Notes: a model not told the origin generated them from the sequence alone. A stretch of DNA of 23,136 nt from Acidobacterium sp049965615 (GCA_049965615.1 JBMFWD010000048.1:1-23136), one strand, 5' to 3'; shown: positions 16,421 through 23,136, counted from the stretch's first letter. A program made the numbers and translations.

Positions 16421-17275
16421 TCAGTTGTATTTTTTGAGCCAGATATCGCGGAAGGAGACCTTGCAGGGGGTTCCTTCGATTTGGAGGCCGAAGAGGCCGG
16501 AGACGTTGTTGGAGGAGTTGGGGTCGTCGTCGATGAGGACAGACATGAGTCGTCCATTGAGGATCTGTAGGATGACGCCGCCACGGGCGATAATTTCGTA
16601 CTGGTTCCACTGGCCGGTTTTGACAAAGGCACCGAGCCGGGCGCGGTTGCCGATGATGCCGACGAGGCGGGGGAACTTGCCGGGTTCTGACTGCACGACC
16701 TGGCCGCGCCAGGCGATGATGCCGCGGTGCGTGTTCTGCGAGTAGATCTGGCCGCTATATTGTTTTGCGTGAGCGTTGACAGGGTACCAGAAGTCGGCCT
16801 GGGGGCCGATCATGACCCAGCGGGGATTGAGTGGCGGCGCGCCTTTGACGGCGGTGCGTCCGGGTGGGATGCCAGTACTACTGCGGTATTGAACGCCGCT
16901 TCCGCCGCCCCATTGATCCCTGATTTCGAGTTTGAGGTCGAAGTCTTTGGCCCTGATGCCGTGATAGACGAGGAACGTGTTGCCGGCATTGTGCTGCCTG
17001 GTAGAGATACCGACGATGGCTCCGTTCTGGACGCTCCAGACACCGGGCATGCCATCCCATCCTTTGAGGTTTTTGCCATTGAAGAGAGAGATGTAGCCTT
17101 TGTGATTGGCGAAGTCGAGCGGGTTGGGCTGGAGGAAGACGCCGTCGCGGGAACCGTCAATATTGGGCTTGACCTTGAGGAGTTCGGCTCGGGTTTTTGA
17201 TTGTGGCTGGGCGAGAGCGGCAAGCGGAAGCGAGAGGGCGCAGAGAAGCAGTGCGAGTGGGCGTGAGGTTTTCAT
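16421..17275 (-). CDS. Secreted DUF1080 (3-keto-disaccharide hydrolase-like) protein
   Basis: 284 residues. The signal peptide is MKTSRPLALLLCALSLPLAALA, cut before QPQ. The remainder matches DUF1080, a LamG-like jelly-roll: FNGKNLKGWDG (about 65-75), VWSVQNGAIVG, FDLKLEIRDQWGGGSGVQYRS (about 112-132), WNQYEIIARGG, and the terminal GLFGLQIEGTPCKVSFRDIWLK. Some family members hydrolyse 3-keto-disaccharides or bind glycans; others are unassigned, so the activity here is open. It heads a minus-strand run with GH16 and lpxB, and its pairing with GH16 suggests a shared glycan substrate in the periplasm or outside the cell (inference). No ribosome binding site is visible before the ATG, and a dispersed repeat lies 35-93 bases upstream. 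Confidence 0.88.
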   Translation of the reverse strand: MKTSRPLALLLCALSLPLAALAQPQSKTRAELLKVKPNIDGSRDGVFLQPNPLDFANHKGYISLFNGKNLKGWDGMPGVWSVQNGAIVGISTRQHNAGNTFLVYHGIRAKDFDLKLEIRDQWGGGSGVQYRSSTGIPPGRTAVKGAPPLNPRWVMIGPQADFWYPVNAHAKQYSGQIYSQNTHRGIIAWRGQVVQSEPGKFPRLVGIIGNRARLGAFVKTGQWNQYEIIARGGVILQILNGRLMSVLIDDDPNSSNNVSGLFGLQIEGTPCKVSFRDIWLKKYN

Positions 17276-17309
17276 CGAAATTAGTTATACGCTTTTGAGG
17301 TGTGGAGAC

Positions 17310-17368
17310 GCAGATCTCTCCGCTGCGTTCACTCCGCTTGCGCGGAGCGAACTCCGGTCGAGATGACA
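17310..17368. repeat. Dispersed 59-bp intergenic repeat, copy 1
   Basis: 53 of 59 bases are identical to the copy at 20475-20533, in the same orientation. Its core is an imperfect inverted repeat (GTTCACTCCGC and GCGGAGCGAAC around TTGC) with one A-C mismatch. It lies between the PIG-L stop and the DUF1080 start. No transposase is near; this looks like a REP/MITE-type non-coding element. Confidence 0.82.
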
Positions 17369-17408
17369 GCCTGATTTCCGGTTGAAACGACCCTGTTGGG
17401 GTAGAGGC

Positions 17409-18194
17409 TTATTCGTCGGGGCGGATGGATTCGAAGAGGCCGGGGTCGTCGTTGATGTTGAGGATGGCGGGTGCTGCGGCGAGGAGGTAGCGCTCGCGGC
17501 GGAAGTGTTCGTGGATGGCGGGGCCGACGCGCGGGATGACTCCCTGCTGGGTGGTGTGGCAGCGGAATGCGTCGAATTTGCGTTCGCCGAGGGGGCCTAG
17601 CTCGAGGTTGAGGGACCAGGGGACGGTGGGTGAGCCGTCGAGCTCGGGCCGGTTACGGACGGAGACGAACGGGGTGCTGGAGTAGTAGAGCTTCTGGGGG
17701 CGGTATGTCTGGAGCCGCTGGCCCTGGAAGTCGACGCCGATTTGCTCGGGGAAGTATTCGGGGCGGGCGGCCCAGTGGAAGGCGGCGGTGGTGGCAATCG
17801 AGACGACGATGTGGTCGCGGTGGAGGTTGACGCCGCCGTCTCCGCCGAAGGTGAGGACGATCTGCGGACGCCAGCGGCGGATGTGGGCGACGATGGTTCC
17901 TATGATGGCGTGAAGGTTTTCGTGTGCGAGCTGGCCGTCGGTGTAGTCGAGGACCTGGTGGCGGGTGATGCCAAGGACTCGGCAGGCGTCGGCGAGTTCT
18001 TTGCGGCGGAGCTCGGCGAGGTGGTCGTTGTCTTCGGCTCCTTCGCGGAAGTGGCCGTTCTGGCCGGCGGTGAGGCAGATGAGGGTGGTGTCGATGTTCT
18101 GCTGGTGGGCGAGCAGGAGCGCGCCGCCGAAGGCGCCGCTTTCGTCGTCGGGGTGAGCGGTGAGACAGAGAAGGCGGCGGGCGTTGGTGGTCAA
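17409..18194 (-). CDS. PIG-L family deacetylase
   Basis: 261 residues with a TTG start at 18194. This start is chosen because AGGAG lies 8 bases upstream and the frame then runs quickly into the first family motif; an ATG further up (18266) lies inside rnhB and would add unrelated sequence. PIG-L/LmbE enzymes are Zn-dependent N-deacetylases of GlcNAc-type sugars and related amides. The metal motif AHPDDE is at 13-18 (His14 and Asp17 as ligands, Asp16 as base) and the second site is HRDH at 125-128. LTAGQNGHFREG and the RRKELADACRVLG helix are also typical. The substrate is unknown: relatives act in mycothiol or bacillithiol synthesis, antibiotic tailoring and glycan turnover. It follows rnhB after 34 bases and is probably co-transcribed with it. 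Confidence 0.92.
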   Translation of the reverse strand: MTTNARRLLCLTAHPDDESGAFGGALLLAHQQNIDTTLICLTAGQNGHFREGAEDNDHLAELRRKELADACRVLGITRHQVLDYTDGQLAHENLHAIIGTIVAHIRRWRPQIVLTFGGDGGVNLHRDHIVVSIATTAAFHWAARPEYFPEQIGVDFQGQRLQTYRPQKLYYSSTPFVSVRNRPELDGSPTVPWSLNLELGPLGERKFDAFRCHTTQQGVIPRVGPAIHEHFRRERYLLAAAPAILNINDDPGLFESIRPDE

Positions 18195-18202
18195 GATTAT
18201 GG

Positions 18203-18207
18203 CTCCT
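18203..18207 (-). promoter_or_regulatory. Ribosome binding site that fixes a TTG start
   Basis: AGGAG on the minus strand lies 8 bases before the TTG at 18194 of the PIG-L gene; no other start codon in that frame is as well placed. Confidence 0.72.
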
Positions 18208-18228
18208 GAGGGTTTGGATAGAGGATTT

Positions 18229-18915
18229 TTATTCCTCAAACAGATTGGATTGCGCAACGGGGGCAAAAGATTTTCTGTGTAGCGGGGAGGGTCCGTGGGC
18301 GAGGAGGGCGGCGCGGTGCTCGGCGGTGCCGTACCCTTTGTGGCGGGCGATTCCGTATTGGGGGAACTGGGCGTCGAGGCGGCACATGAGGTTGTCTCGA
18401 TGGACCTTGGCGATGACGGAAGCGGCGGCGATGGAGATGGAGAGCGAGTCGCCGTAGACGATGCTGGTCTGGGGGCAGGGGTGGTCGAGGCGCATGGCGT
18501 CGATGAGGAGATGATCGGGCTTGGGGTTGAGGCGGGAGACGGCGGCGGTCATGGCGAGGCGGGTGGCCTGGTAGATGTTGACGCGGTCGATGGTGGCGGC
18601 GTCGATTTCTGCAATGGAGATGGCGAGGGCGAGAGATTGGATTTCTGTGCAGAGGCGCTCGCGCTGGAGGGCGGTGAGCTGCTTGGAGTCGCGGAGGCCG
18701 TTGAGGGTGGTTTTGGGCGGAAGGATGACGGCGGCGGCGACGACGGGACCGAAGAGCGCACCGCGGCCTACTTCATCGACGCCGGCGATGAGGGTTGCTC
18801 CTTTGGCGCGCACGGCTCGCTCGTGGCGATCGGAGCAGATGAGGGTGCGGAGCATGCGCTGCTTGCGGGTGGAGGGGGATTCAGAGCCGCGCCCGGAGTT
18901 TGGCCTGGGGGTCAC
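18229..18915 (-). CDS. rnhB: Ribonuclease HII
   Basis: 228 residues from the GTG at 18915, or 208 from the ATG at 18855; neither has a clear ribosome binding site and the extra 20 residues look unconserved, so the shorter form may be the true one. The enzyme cuts the RNA strand of RNA-DNA hybrids and starts removal of misincorporated ribonucleotides. The DEDD active site is intact: IAGVDEVGRG (Asp47, Glu48 in the longer numbering), LLIDAMRLD, and VYGDSLSISIAAASVIAKVHRD, followed by FPQYGIARHKGYGT and the C-terminal HRKSFAPV. It lies downstream of rplS past a terminator, and ahead of the PIG-L gene. Confidence 0.95.
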   Translation of the reverse strand: MTPRPNSGRGSESPSTRKQRMLRTLICSDRHERAVRAKGATLIAGVDEVGRGALFGPVVAAAVILPPKTTLNGLRDSKQLTALQRERLCTEIQSLALAISIAEIDAATIDRVNIYQATRLAMTAAVSRLNPKPDHLLIDAMRLDHPCPQTSIVYGDSLSISIAAASVIAKVHRDNLMCRLDAQFPQYGIARHKGYGTAEHRAALLAHGPSPLHRKSFAPVAQSNLFEE

Positions 18916-18968
18916 CGGGAAAGTTTAGTGCATTCGCGGGATGGATGTTGAGAGGGTATATGCAATGA

Positions 18969-19006
18969 AAAAGCCCCGGAGGATCCGAGGCTTTTCGGGG
19001 GCTTTT
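18969..19006 (-). terminator. Terminator of rplS with two alternative stems
   Basis: AAAAGCCCC at 18969-18977 can pair with GGGGCTTTT at 18998-19006, or AAAAGCC-CGGA with TCCG-GGCTTTT at 18984-18995 with one mismatch. Read on the minus strand, both end in CTTTTT. It begins 23 bases after the rplS stop. Confidence 0.85.
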
Positions 19007-19028
19007 GTGGAGCTTGGATGTACGCGGT

Positions 19029-19415
19029 TTAAGCGTTTGCGGCCTGGTCGCGAGCTTCGCCGACTCGGCGGTCGACTTCCTTGAGTCGGGCAGCCTTGCC
19101 GCGGAGTCCGCGGAGGTAGAAGAGCTTGGCGCGGCGGACCTTGGCGGAACGCACGACGCTGATGCTGTCAACGGACCTGGAGTTGAAGGGGAAGATACGC
19201 TCGACGCCCTGGCCGAAGCTGATTTTACGGACGGTGAAGCTGCCCTGGGGGCCTTCCCGGCGGGCGATGACGACGCCCTCAAATGCCTGAAGGCGTTCTT
19301 TTTCGCCTTCCTTGATCTTTACCTGCACGCGAATGGTGTCGCCCGGGACGAAAGGGGGCAGGTCGGTGCGGTTGATTTTGTCGGCAAGCCGCTGCATGAC
19401 TGGATGAATAGACAT
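19029..19415 (-). CDS. rplS: 50S ribosomal protein L19
   Basis: 128 residues, of normal length. L19 sits at the 30S-50S interface of the ribosome. Family sequence is clear throughout: FVPGDTIRVQVKIKEGEKERLQAFEGVVIARR (about 22-53), FTVRKISFGQGVERIFP, and KVRRAKLFYLRGLRGKAARLKE near the C-terminus. The ATG has AGGAA 7 bases upstream. In many bacteria rplS directly follows trmD; here a plus-strand PAP2 gene and a repeat copy lie between them, so rplS must have its own promoter, which would overlap the short divergent region 19416-19573. Confidence 0.97.
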   Translation of the reverse strand: MSIHPVMQRLADKINRTDLPPFVPGDTIRVQVKIKEGEKERLQAFEGVVIARREGPQGSFTVRKISFGQGVERIFPFNSRSVDSISVVRSAKVRRAKLFYLRGLRGKAARLKEVDRRVGEARDQAANA

Positions 19416-19573
19416 AGTAGTTTCCTAGCAATTGACTCAGAATTTTTAGTTTACAGGAAAATTTGGGGTTTGTGAGGGGTCGGGGTGTGGGAATCGCATG
19501 TTCGACTGGACTGGGCGCGGTGAATGTGGAGGCAAATGTGCGGCTTTGCATTTATCTTGGGAGTTACGGTCGT

Positions 19574-20428
19574 ATGACACCTGTTGTGGAGGCTCCCCTG
19601 AAATTCAAATTGCTGGGTTGTATGGTTGCGTTGGCGTGCATGCTGACGCCTGTTTCGGTGCTGGCGGCTACTCCGCTGCCAAATGCTCCGGTTCCGGTTA
19701 CGGCACTGCCGAATGCTCCGATTCGTTCGTGGCCGAGCAATCTGCCGGAGAGCCGGCAGGCGGTGACGGCGCGGAATGCGCCGATGCAGGTGATTCACCA
19801 GCAGGGCGCGATCTGGACGAGCCCGTTGCGGATTCGGACGCATGACCTGATCTGGCTGGCGCCGATGGCGGCGGCTACGGGCGCGGCGATTGCTACGGAT
19901 CACCGGGCGATGACGGATGTGGTGAGCCAGGATCCGACGTTCAACCAGGACAATGTGAATGTGTCGGATGGGTTGATTGGCGGATTTCTTGGTGCTCCGG
20001 TGGCTCTTTATGGATGGGGTCTTTTCAAGCACGATCAGCATGCTCACGAGACGGGCATTCTGGGTTCAGAAGCGATTGTGGATGCGGCTGTGGTGGATGA
20101 GGGATTGAAGCTGGTTTTCTGGCGGGAGCGTCCGGCGCTGGACAATGCGCGGGGCCATTTCTTCTCAGGCAATGCGAATTGGGATTCGTCCTTTCCATCG
20201 ATGCATGCGACGCTGGCGTGGTCTTCGGCGGCGGTGCTGGCGGGTGAGTATCCGACGTGGTGGAAGCAGGCGGGGATTTATTCGGCGGCTTCCGCGGTGA
20301 GTTTGACGCGAGTGCTGGGGCAGAAGCATTTCCCGAGTGATGTGCTGGTGGGGAGTGCCGTGGGCTGGCTGATTGGGCATTACGTGTACCGGCACTATCA
20401 CCGATGGGAGCGGCGGCACGCGCGGTAG
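19574..20428 (+). CDS. PAP2-superfamily membrane-associated phosphatase
   Basis: 284 residues from the ATG at 19574 (GGGAG about 11 bases upstream). The N-terminal hydrophobic stretch (12-32) is a signal peptide or anchor. It is followed by a proline-rich linker with three NAP motifs (37-39, 47-49, 68-70), then the PAP2 domain from about 90. The three phosphatase motifs are present: K179-x6-R186-P187, P208-S-M-H211 (usual PSGH) and T245-R246-x5-H252-x3-D256 (usual SRxxxxxHxxxD). Such enzymes dephosphorylate lipid phosphates such as undecaprenyl pyrophosphate or phosphatidic acid on the outer side of the inner membrane, or are soluble acid phosphatases. It is a single gene inserted between trmD and rplS on the opposite strand. 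Confidence 0.92.
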   Translation: MTPVVEAPLKFKLLGCMVALACMLTPVSVLAATPLPNAPVPVTALPNAPIRSWPSNLPESRQAVTARNAPMQVIHQQGAIWTSPLRIRTHDLIWLAPMAAATGAAIATDHRAMTDVVSQDPTFNQDNVNVSDGLIGGFLGAPVALYGWGLFKHDQHAHETGILGSEAIVDAAVVDEGLKLVFWRERPALDNARGHFFSGNANWDSSFPSMHATLAWSSAAVLAGEYPTWWKQAGIYSAASAVSLTRVLGQKHFPSDVLVGSAVGWLIGHYVYRHYHRWERRHAR

Positions 20429-20474
20429 GCGCAGAGTCTACTGAGTTTGTTGATCGAATTCGGCATCGCCAACT

Positions 20475-20533
20475 GCAGGTCCCTCCGCTGCGTTCGCTCC
20501 GCTTGTGCGGAGCGAACGCCGGTCGGGATGACA
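20475..20533. repeat. Dispersed 59-bp intergenic repeat, copy 2
   Basis: Same orientation as copy 1 with 53/59 identity. The core is a perfect 13-bp stem (GCGTTCGCTCCGC at 20490-20502 with GCGGAGCGAACGC at 20507-20519) and a TTGT loop. It sits between the convergent stops of the PAP2 gene and trmD, where no other terminator is seen, so its hairpin may end or stabilise those transcripts. Confidence 0.82.
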
Positions 20534-20590
20534 ATTCATTTTTGTCGAGGAGCTTCGGGGCGAGGCAGCGGCTTTGCTGTTATTTGGGCT

Positions 20591-21406
20591 TCACCGCGGG
20601 AGTGAGCGAAGGAAGCTGCGGTCTTCTTCAGAGAGTTCGGCTTTTTCGAGGAGGTCGGGGCGGTTGCGGAGGGTTTTTTCGAGGGCGCGCTCGCGACGCC
20701 AGCGGCGGATCTGGTCGTGATTGCCCCCGGCGAGAACGTCGGGGATGGCGAGGCCGCGGAATTCTGCCGGGCGGGTGTAGTGGGGATAGTCGAGCAGGCC
20801 GCCGGAGCCGTGGGTGGAGAGCGGCGGTGCGCCGTCTCCGGGTGAAAACTGAGCATTGAGTTCGCTTTGCGCGGGGCCGAAGCTCTCGTAGGCGCTGGAG
20901 GCTTCATTGCCGAGGACGCCGGGGATGAGTCTCATGGTGGCGTCGAGGATGACAGCTGCGGGGAGTTCGCCGCCGGAGAGGACGTAATCGCCGATGGAGA
21001 GCTCGCGGTCGCAGTGGAGGGTATTGACGCGCTCGTCGACGCCTTCGTAGCGGCCGCAGAGAAGCACGACGCGGTCGAGTGTGGCGAGCCGGCGTGCGAC
21101 GGGCTGGGTGAAGGGCTCGCCCTGGGCGGAGAGCAGGATGACGGATTCTCGGGTGGAGTCGCGGGTGGATTTGGGGGCGATGCCGAGGGATTCGATGGCT
21201 TCGGTGATGGGCTCGGGCTTGAGGACCATGCCTTCGCCGCCGCCGAAGGGCCGGTCATCTACGGTGCGGTGACGGTCGTGGGTGAAGTTGCGGAGATCGT
21301 GGGCTTCGACGGAGACGAGCTGGTTGGCGATGGCGCGGCGCATGACGCCGTGGGCGAGGATGCTCGAGAAGAATTCGGGGAAGATGGTGATGATGTCGAA
21401 GCGCAT
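20591..21406 (-). CDS. trmD: tRNA (guanine(37)-N1)-methyltransferase
   Basis: 271 residues. TrmD is a SPOUT-class enzyme that methylates G37 of tRNAs read next to the anticodon, which prevents +1 frameshifting. Its knot motifs are complete: MRFDIITIFPEFF at the N-terminus, DDRPFGGGEGMVLKPEPI (about 50-67), VVLLCGRYEGVDERV (about 112-126), and IGDYVLSGGELPAAVILDA followed by IPGVLGN (about 137-165). The C-terminal segment HYTRPAEFRGLAIPDVLAGGNHDQIRRWRRE is the usual tRNA-binding tail. The ATG is only 8 bases after the rimM stop with no ribosome binding site of its own, which implies coupled translation. Confidence 0.97.
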   Translation of the reverse strand: MRFDIITIFPEFFSSILAHGVMRRAIANQLVSVEAHDLRNFTHDRHRTVDDRPFGGGEGMVLKPEPITEAIESLGIAPKSTRDSTRESVILLSAQGEPFTQPVARRLATLDRVVLLCGRYEGVDERVNTLHCDRELSIGDYVLSGGELPAAVILDATMRLIPGVLGNEASSAYESFGPAQSELNAQFSPGDGAPPLSTHGSGGLLDYPHYTRPAEFRGLAIPDVLAGGNHDQIRRWRRERALEKTLRNRPDLLEKAELSEEDRSFLRSLPR

Positions 21407-21414
21407 GGCGTAGC

Positions 21415-21993
21415 TCAGGGTGCTTTGGAGGATTTGGCTGCGGGCGCGTTGAGGTCGAGGAGTCCTTCGGGGAGGCGCATGTCGATGCGGCGATTGGGTA
21501 CGTCGAGGTTGAGGAGCATGGCCTTGACGAAGGGGATGTCCACGGTGAGATCGGGATTGTCTTCACGGCGGACGACGAGGAGGTCGCTGGCGGTGGCCAT
21601 GCGGTCTACGTCGATGATGGAGCCGATGAGGCGGGGTTCGCCGCCGGCGTGGTCGTAGACGGAGCAGCCGATGAGGTCGTCGATGTAGGCGGCGTCGGGG
21701 TCGAGGGGGGCGCGTTCTTCGGCGGGAATGACGACGTCGAGACCGCGGAGGGTCTCTGCGTCGGTGATGGAGTCGGTTCCGGAGAATTTGAGCACGACAC
21801 GGTTGTACATGAGGCGGAAATCCTCAAGCTCGACGGGGCGCGGCTCTGTTTTGCCGTTTGCTGGGGCGAGAAACAGACGCCTGCGCTCGGCAAACTTCTC
21901 GGGGAAATCGGTGAGGAGATCTGCAATGACCTCGCCCCTGCGACCCTGGGGGCGTACGATGTGCGCGAGGGTGACCCAGGGGCTGGGAGACAT
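21415..21993 (-). CDS. rimM: 16S rRNA processing/30S maturation factor RimM
   Basis: 192 residues. RimM binds S19 and helps the 30S head to mature. The N-terminal domain starts WVTLAHIVRPQGRRGEVIADLLTDFPE, which holds the family's G-x-x-G-E-V turn, and the PRC-barrel-like C-terminal half includes DDLIGCSVYD (about 102-111), IGSIIDVDRMATASDLLVVRR and VDIPFVKAMLLNLDVPNRRI. The C-terminal tail after about 180 is a short Ala/Lys/Ser-rich extension. It starts 5 bases after the KH-protein stop and ends 8 bases before trmD, in the usual rpsP-khpA-rimM-trmD order. Confidence 0.96.
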   Translation of the reverse strand: MSPSPWVTLAHIVRPQGRRGEVIADLLTDFPEKFAERRRLFLAPANGKTEPRPVELEDFRLMYNRVVLKFSGTDSITDAETLRGLDVVIPAEERAPLDPDAAYIDDLIGCSVYDHAGGEPRLIGSIIDVDRMATASDLLVVRREDNPDLTVDIPFVKAMLLNLDVPNRRIDMRLPEGLLDLNAPAAKSSKAP

Positions 21994-21998
21994 GGGAT

Positions 21999-22277
21999 CT
22001 ACTCTTTTTCCGCGTGGTCCTCTTCAATGATGTCGAGGGTGTATCGATGGTGGTGCTTCATGCTGACCGCACCGAGGATGGTCCTCATGGAGCGGGCTGT
22101 GCGGCCCTGCTTTCCGATGACCTTTCCGACGTCGGTGGGTGCAACATGGAGGCGCAGGACGGTGTTTTCATCACCTTCCTGAGCATCGACGACGACCGCG
22201 GAGGGTTCGTCGACCAAGGCCTTGGCAATTTCCGTAACTAACTGCTGCATGTTATCCGGGCGTTCAAGTTCCGTCAT
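21999..22277 (-). CDS. khpA: KH-domain RNA-binding protein KhpA
   Basis: 92 residues. The start at 22277 is supported by GGGAGG 6 bases upstream; an internal Met at position 10 is less well placed. A single KH domain carries the RNA-binding loop GKQG (about 55-58) within DVGKVIGKQGRTARSMRTIL. The C-terminus is acidic (IIEEDHAEKE). KhpA, also called YlqC, forms a small RNA-binding protein found next to rpsP and rimM in many bacteria and linked to cell-division and RNA metabolism. The stop is 5 bases before rimM. It is separated from rpsP by 244 bases, unusually long for this operon. Confidence 0.93.
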   Translation of the reverse strand: MTELERPDNMQQLVTEIAKALVDEPSAVVVDAQEGDENTVLRLHVAPTDVGKVIGKQGRTARSMRTILGAVSMKHHHRYTLDIIEEDHAEKE

Positions 22278-22521
22278 ATACAGCCTCCCGTGGCAGCCCG
22301 AAGTAGCTGACCGTTCCGTGCAAGAGGCGAGTTGACGTGCGGACCTGCTGCCGTGATGGCCCCTGGGAAGGCCGCAGGATGCGGACAGCAGGGATGCGGG
22401 TCCCGCGCCAGGCCGGGTGGCTTTGGCGCGTTTTCAACAAGCCACTCTGAGCGCATCTTCGCAGAGGTGGAGTGACAAACGCAAACGAATCTGCGCAGTG
22501 GAGAGCGAACCGAGGGGGAAA
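22278..22521. other. Long spacer between rpsP and khpA
   Basis: 244 bases inside an otherwise tight operon. It includes a 60-codon minus-strand frame (22274-22456) whose TGA overlaps the khpA ATG (ATGA), but that frame has no good ribosome binding site and no recognisable product. No classic terminator was seen. It could hold an internal promoter for khpA-rimM-trmD or an RNA leader; nothing more can be supported. Confidence 0.5.
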
Positions 22522-22770
22522 TTAAGCAGCCGAGGGCTCAGGCTGCTGGGCGACAATCCTGGCGACGCGGTCGGAGAACTGCGCACCTTTGCTTACCCAG
22601 TGATCAATACGGTCGCGCTTGAGGACGACGGTTGCGGGGTTGGTGCGGGGATTGTAAGTACCGACAACCTCGATGGAGCGGCCGTTGCGGGCGCGGCTTT
22701 TCTCAATGACGACGACACGATAGTAAGGCTGCTTACGCGCACCCATGCGCGCGAGACGAATCATGACCAC
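22522..22770 (-). CDS. rpsP: 30S ribosomal protein S16
   Basis: 82 residues with a GTG start at 22770; AAGGA lies 10 bases upstream, while the alternative ATG at 22764 would be 16 bases away. S16 is an assembly protein of the 30S body. MVMIRLARMGARKQPYYRVVV, VVGTYNPRTNPATVVLKRDRIDHWVSKGAQFSDRVARI is plainly the family sequence (segments 1-21 and 36-73). It heads the cluster rpsP-khpA-rimM-trmD. Confidence 0.97.
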   Translation of the reverse strand: MVMIRLARMGARKQPYYRVVVIEKSRARNGRSIEVVGTYNPRTNPATVVLKRDRIDHWVSKGAQFSDRVARIVAQQPEPSAA

Positions 22771-22780
22771 AGCGAATGAA

Positions 22781-22785
22781 TCCTT
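22781..22785 (-). promoter_or_regulatory. Ribosome binding site of rpsP
   Basis: AAGGA on the minus strand, 10 bases before the GTG at 22770; it favours the GTG over the in-frame ATG two codons later. Confidence 0.6.
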
Positions 22786-23023
22786 TCAGTGACAACTAGT
22801 GAGGGAAGGGCGGCTCATCCGTAAACCGGCATCCGATGACGGCACGCATGGGCAGGATGGACGTATCCCTAAACTCTTAATATAGCAGGAAATGGCCGGG
22901 ATTCGTGGATTTGTGACGGGGGATACAGCGAGAAAAAGCGGGGCAGTTGCAAAGTATGCAAGAGTTCGGCGTCTGGAGGCTGATGACTTATGGCGGTGGC
23001 GGAATGACCTTTTTGGTATTTCC

Positions 23024-23134
23024 CTATTCGCCAATGGAGAACCCCCGGCTATACCGGAGAGGCAGCAGAAGTTTGACAATTCCGGGAATGGGCGCAGGCA
23101 GTTTCAGGCGGGCAATTTGCGTAAGAACCTGTTG
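23024..23134 (-). CDS. Possible 3' end of an upstream minus-strand gene
   Basis: A minus-strand frame is open from the window edge to a TAG at 23024-23026, giving 36 residues that read like a protein end (QVLTQIARLKLPAPIPGIVK and a basic, hydrophobic tail RYSRGFSIGE). It contains no start codon of its own here, so the gene would begin outside. I do not recognise it; it does not resemble the end of Ffh, the usual neighbour of rpsP. It could also be chance open frame. The remaining 22786-23023 is A/T-richer intergenic DNA, the likely site of the rpsP promoter, with a TATATT at about 22878-22883 on the minus strand as a candidate -10 but no clear -35. Confidence 0.3.
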   Translation of the reverse strand, partial: QQVLTQIARLKLPAPIPGIVKLLLPLRYSRGFSIGE

Positions 23135-23136
23135 AA

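Noticed and set aside
22786..23079. 97-codon minus-strand frame upstream of rpsP
   Set aside because: Low-complexity Ser/Arg/Pro translation, no ribosome binding site, and it covers the region expected to hold the rpsP promoter.

Overview
The window looks like a chromosomal segment of an Acidobacteriota bacterium, most likely class Terriglobia (inference). It is GC-rich with a Gram-negative envelope: LpxB for lipid A, a TonB-family protein, and several outer-membrane beta-barrels. It also carries family types common in that phylum (DUF5916 barrel, DUF1080 protein, GH16, MacB-like permeases, YceI). No tRNA, rRNA, CRISPR array, transposase or phage gene was seen.

Layout: (1) 1-4378 holds the 3' end of an outer-membrane barrel gene (+), a convergent second barrel gene (-), and a minus-strand pair: a TonB-family protein followed by a large exported M48-like protein whose HExxH site is lost. 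(2) 4379-4887 is a divergent intergenic region. (3) 4888-11565 is a plus-strand block: galE, an 809-residue CBM9-like/DUF5916 outer-membrane protein, a 60-residue unknown protein, and two adjacent MacB/FtsX-type ABC permeases with no ATPase gene nearby. (4) 11632-17275 is a minus-strand block read DUF1080 protein, GH16 glycosidase, lpxB, M1-like protein with TPRs (again lacking most of its zinc site), then YceI. lpxB and the M1-like gene overlap by one base. (5) 17409-23136 carries a PIG-L deacetylase, rnhB, rplS, a plus-strand PAP2 phosphatase, and the translation cluster rpsP-khpA-rimM-trmD. The PAP2 gene separates rplS from trmD.

Most products act in the envelope (export, outer membrane, lipid A, glycan turnover) or in translation (S16, L19, KH protein, RimM, TrmD). 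The most notable observations are two unrelated exported metallopeptidase homologues that have each lost catalytic or zinc residues, an orphan pair of ABC permeases, a 59-bp dispersed intergenic repeat present twice (53/59 identical), a strand-dependent codon bias (G-ending on +, C-ending on -), and a 60-residue protein with a good ribosome binding site that does not follow that bias. I did not find an obvious new multi-gene defence or mobile system.
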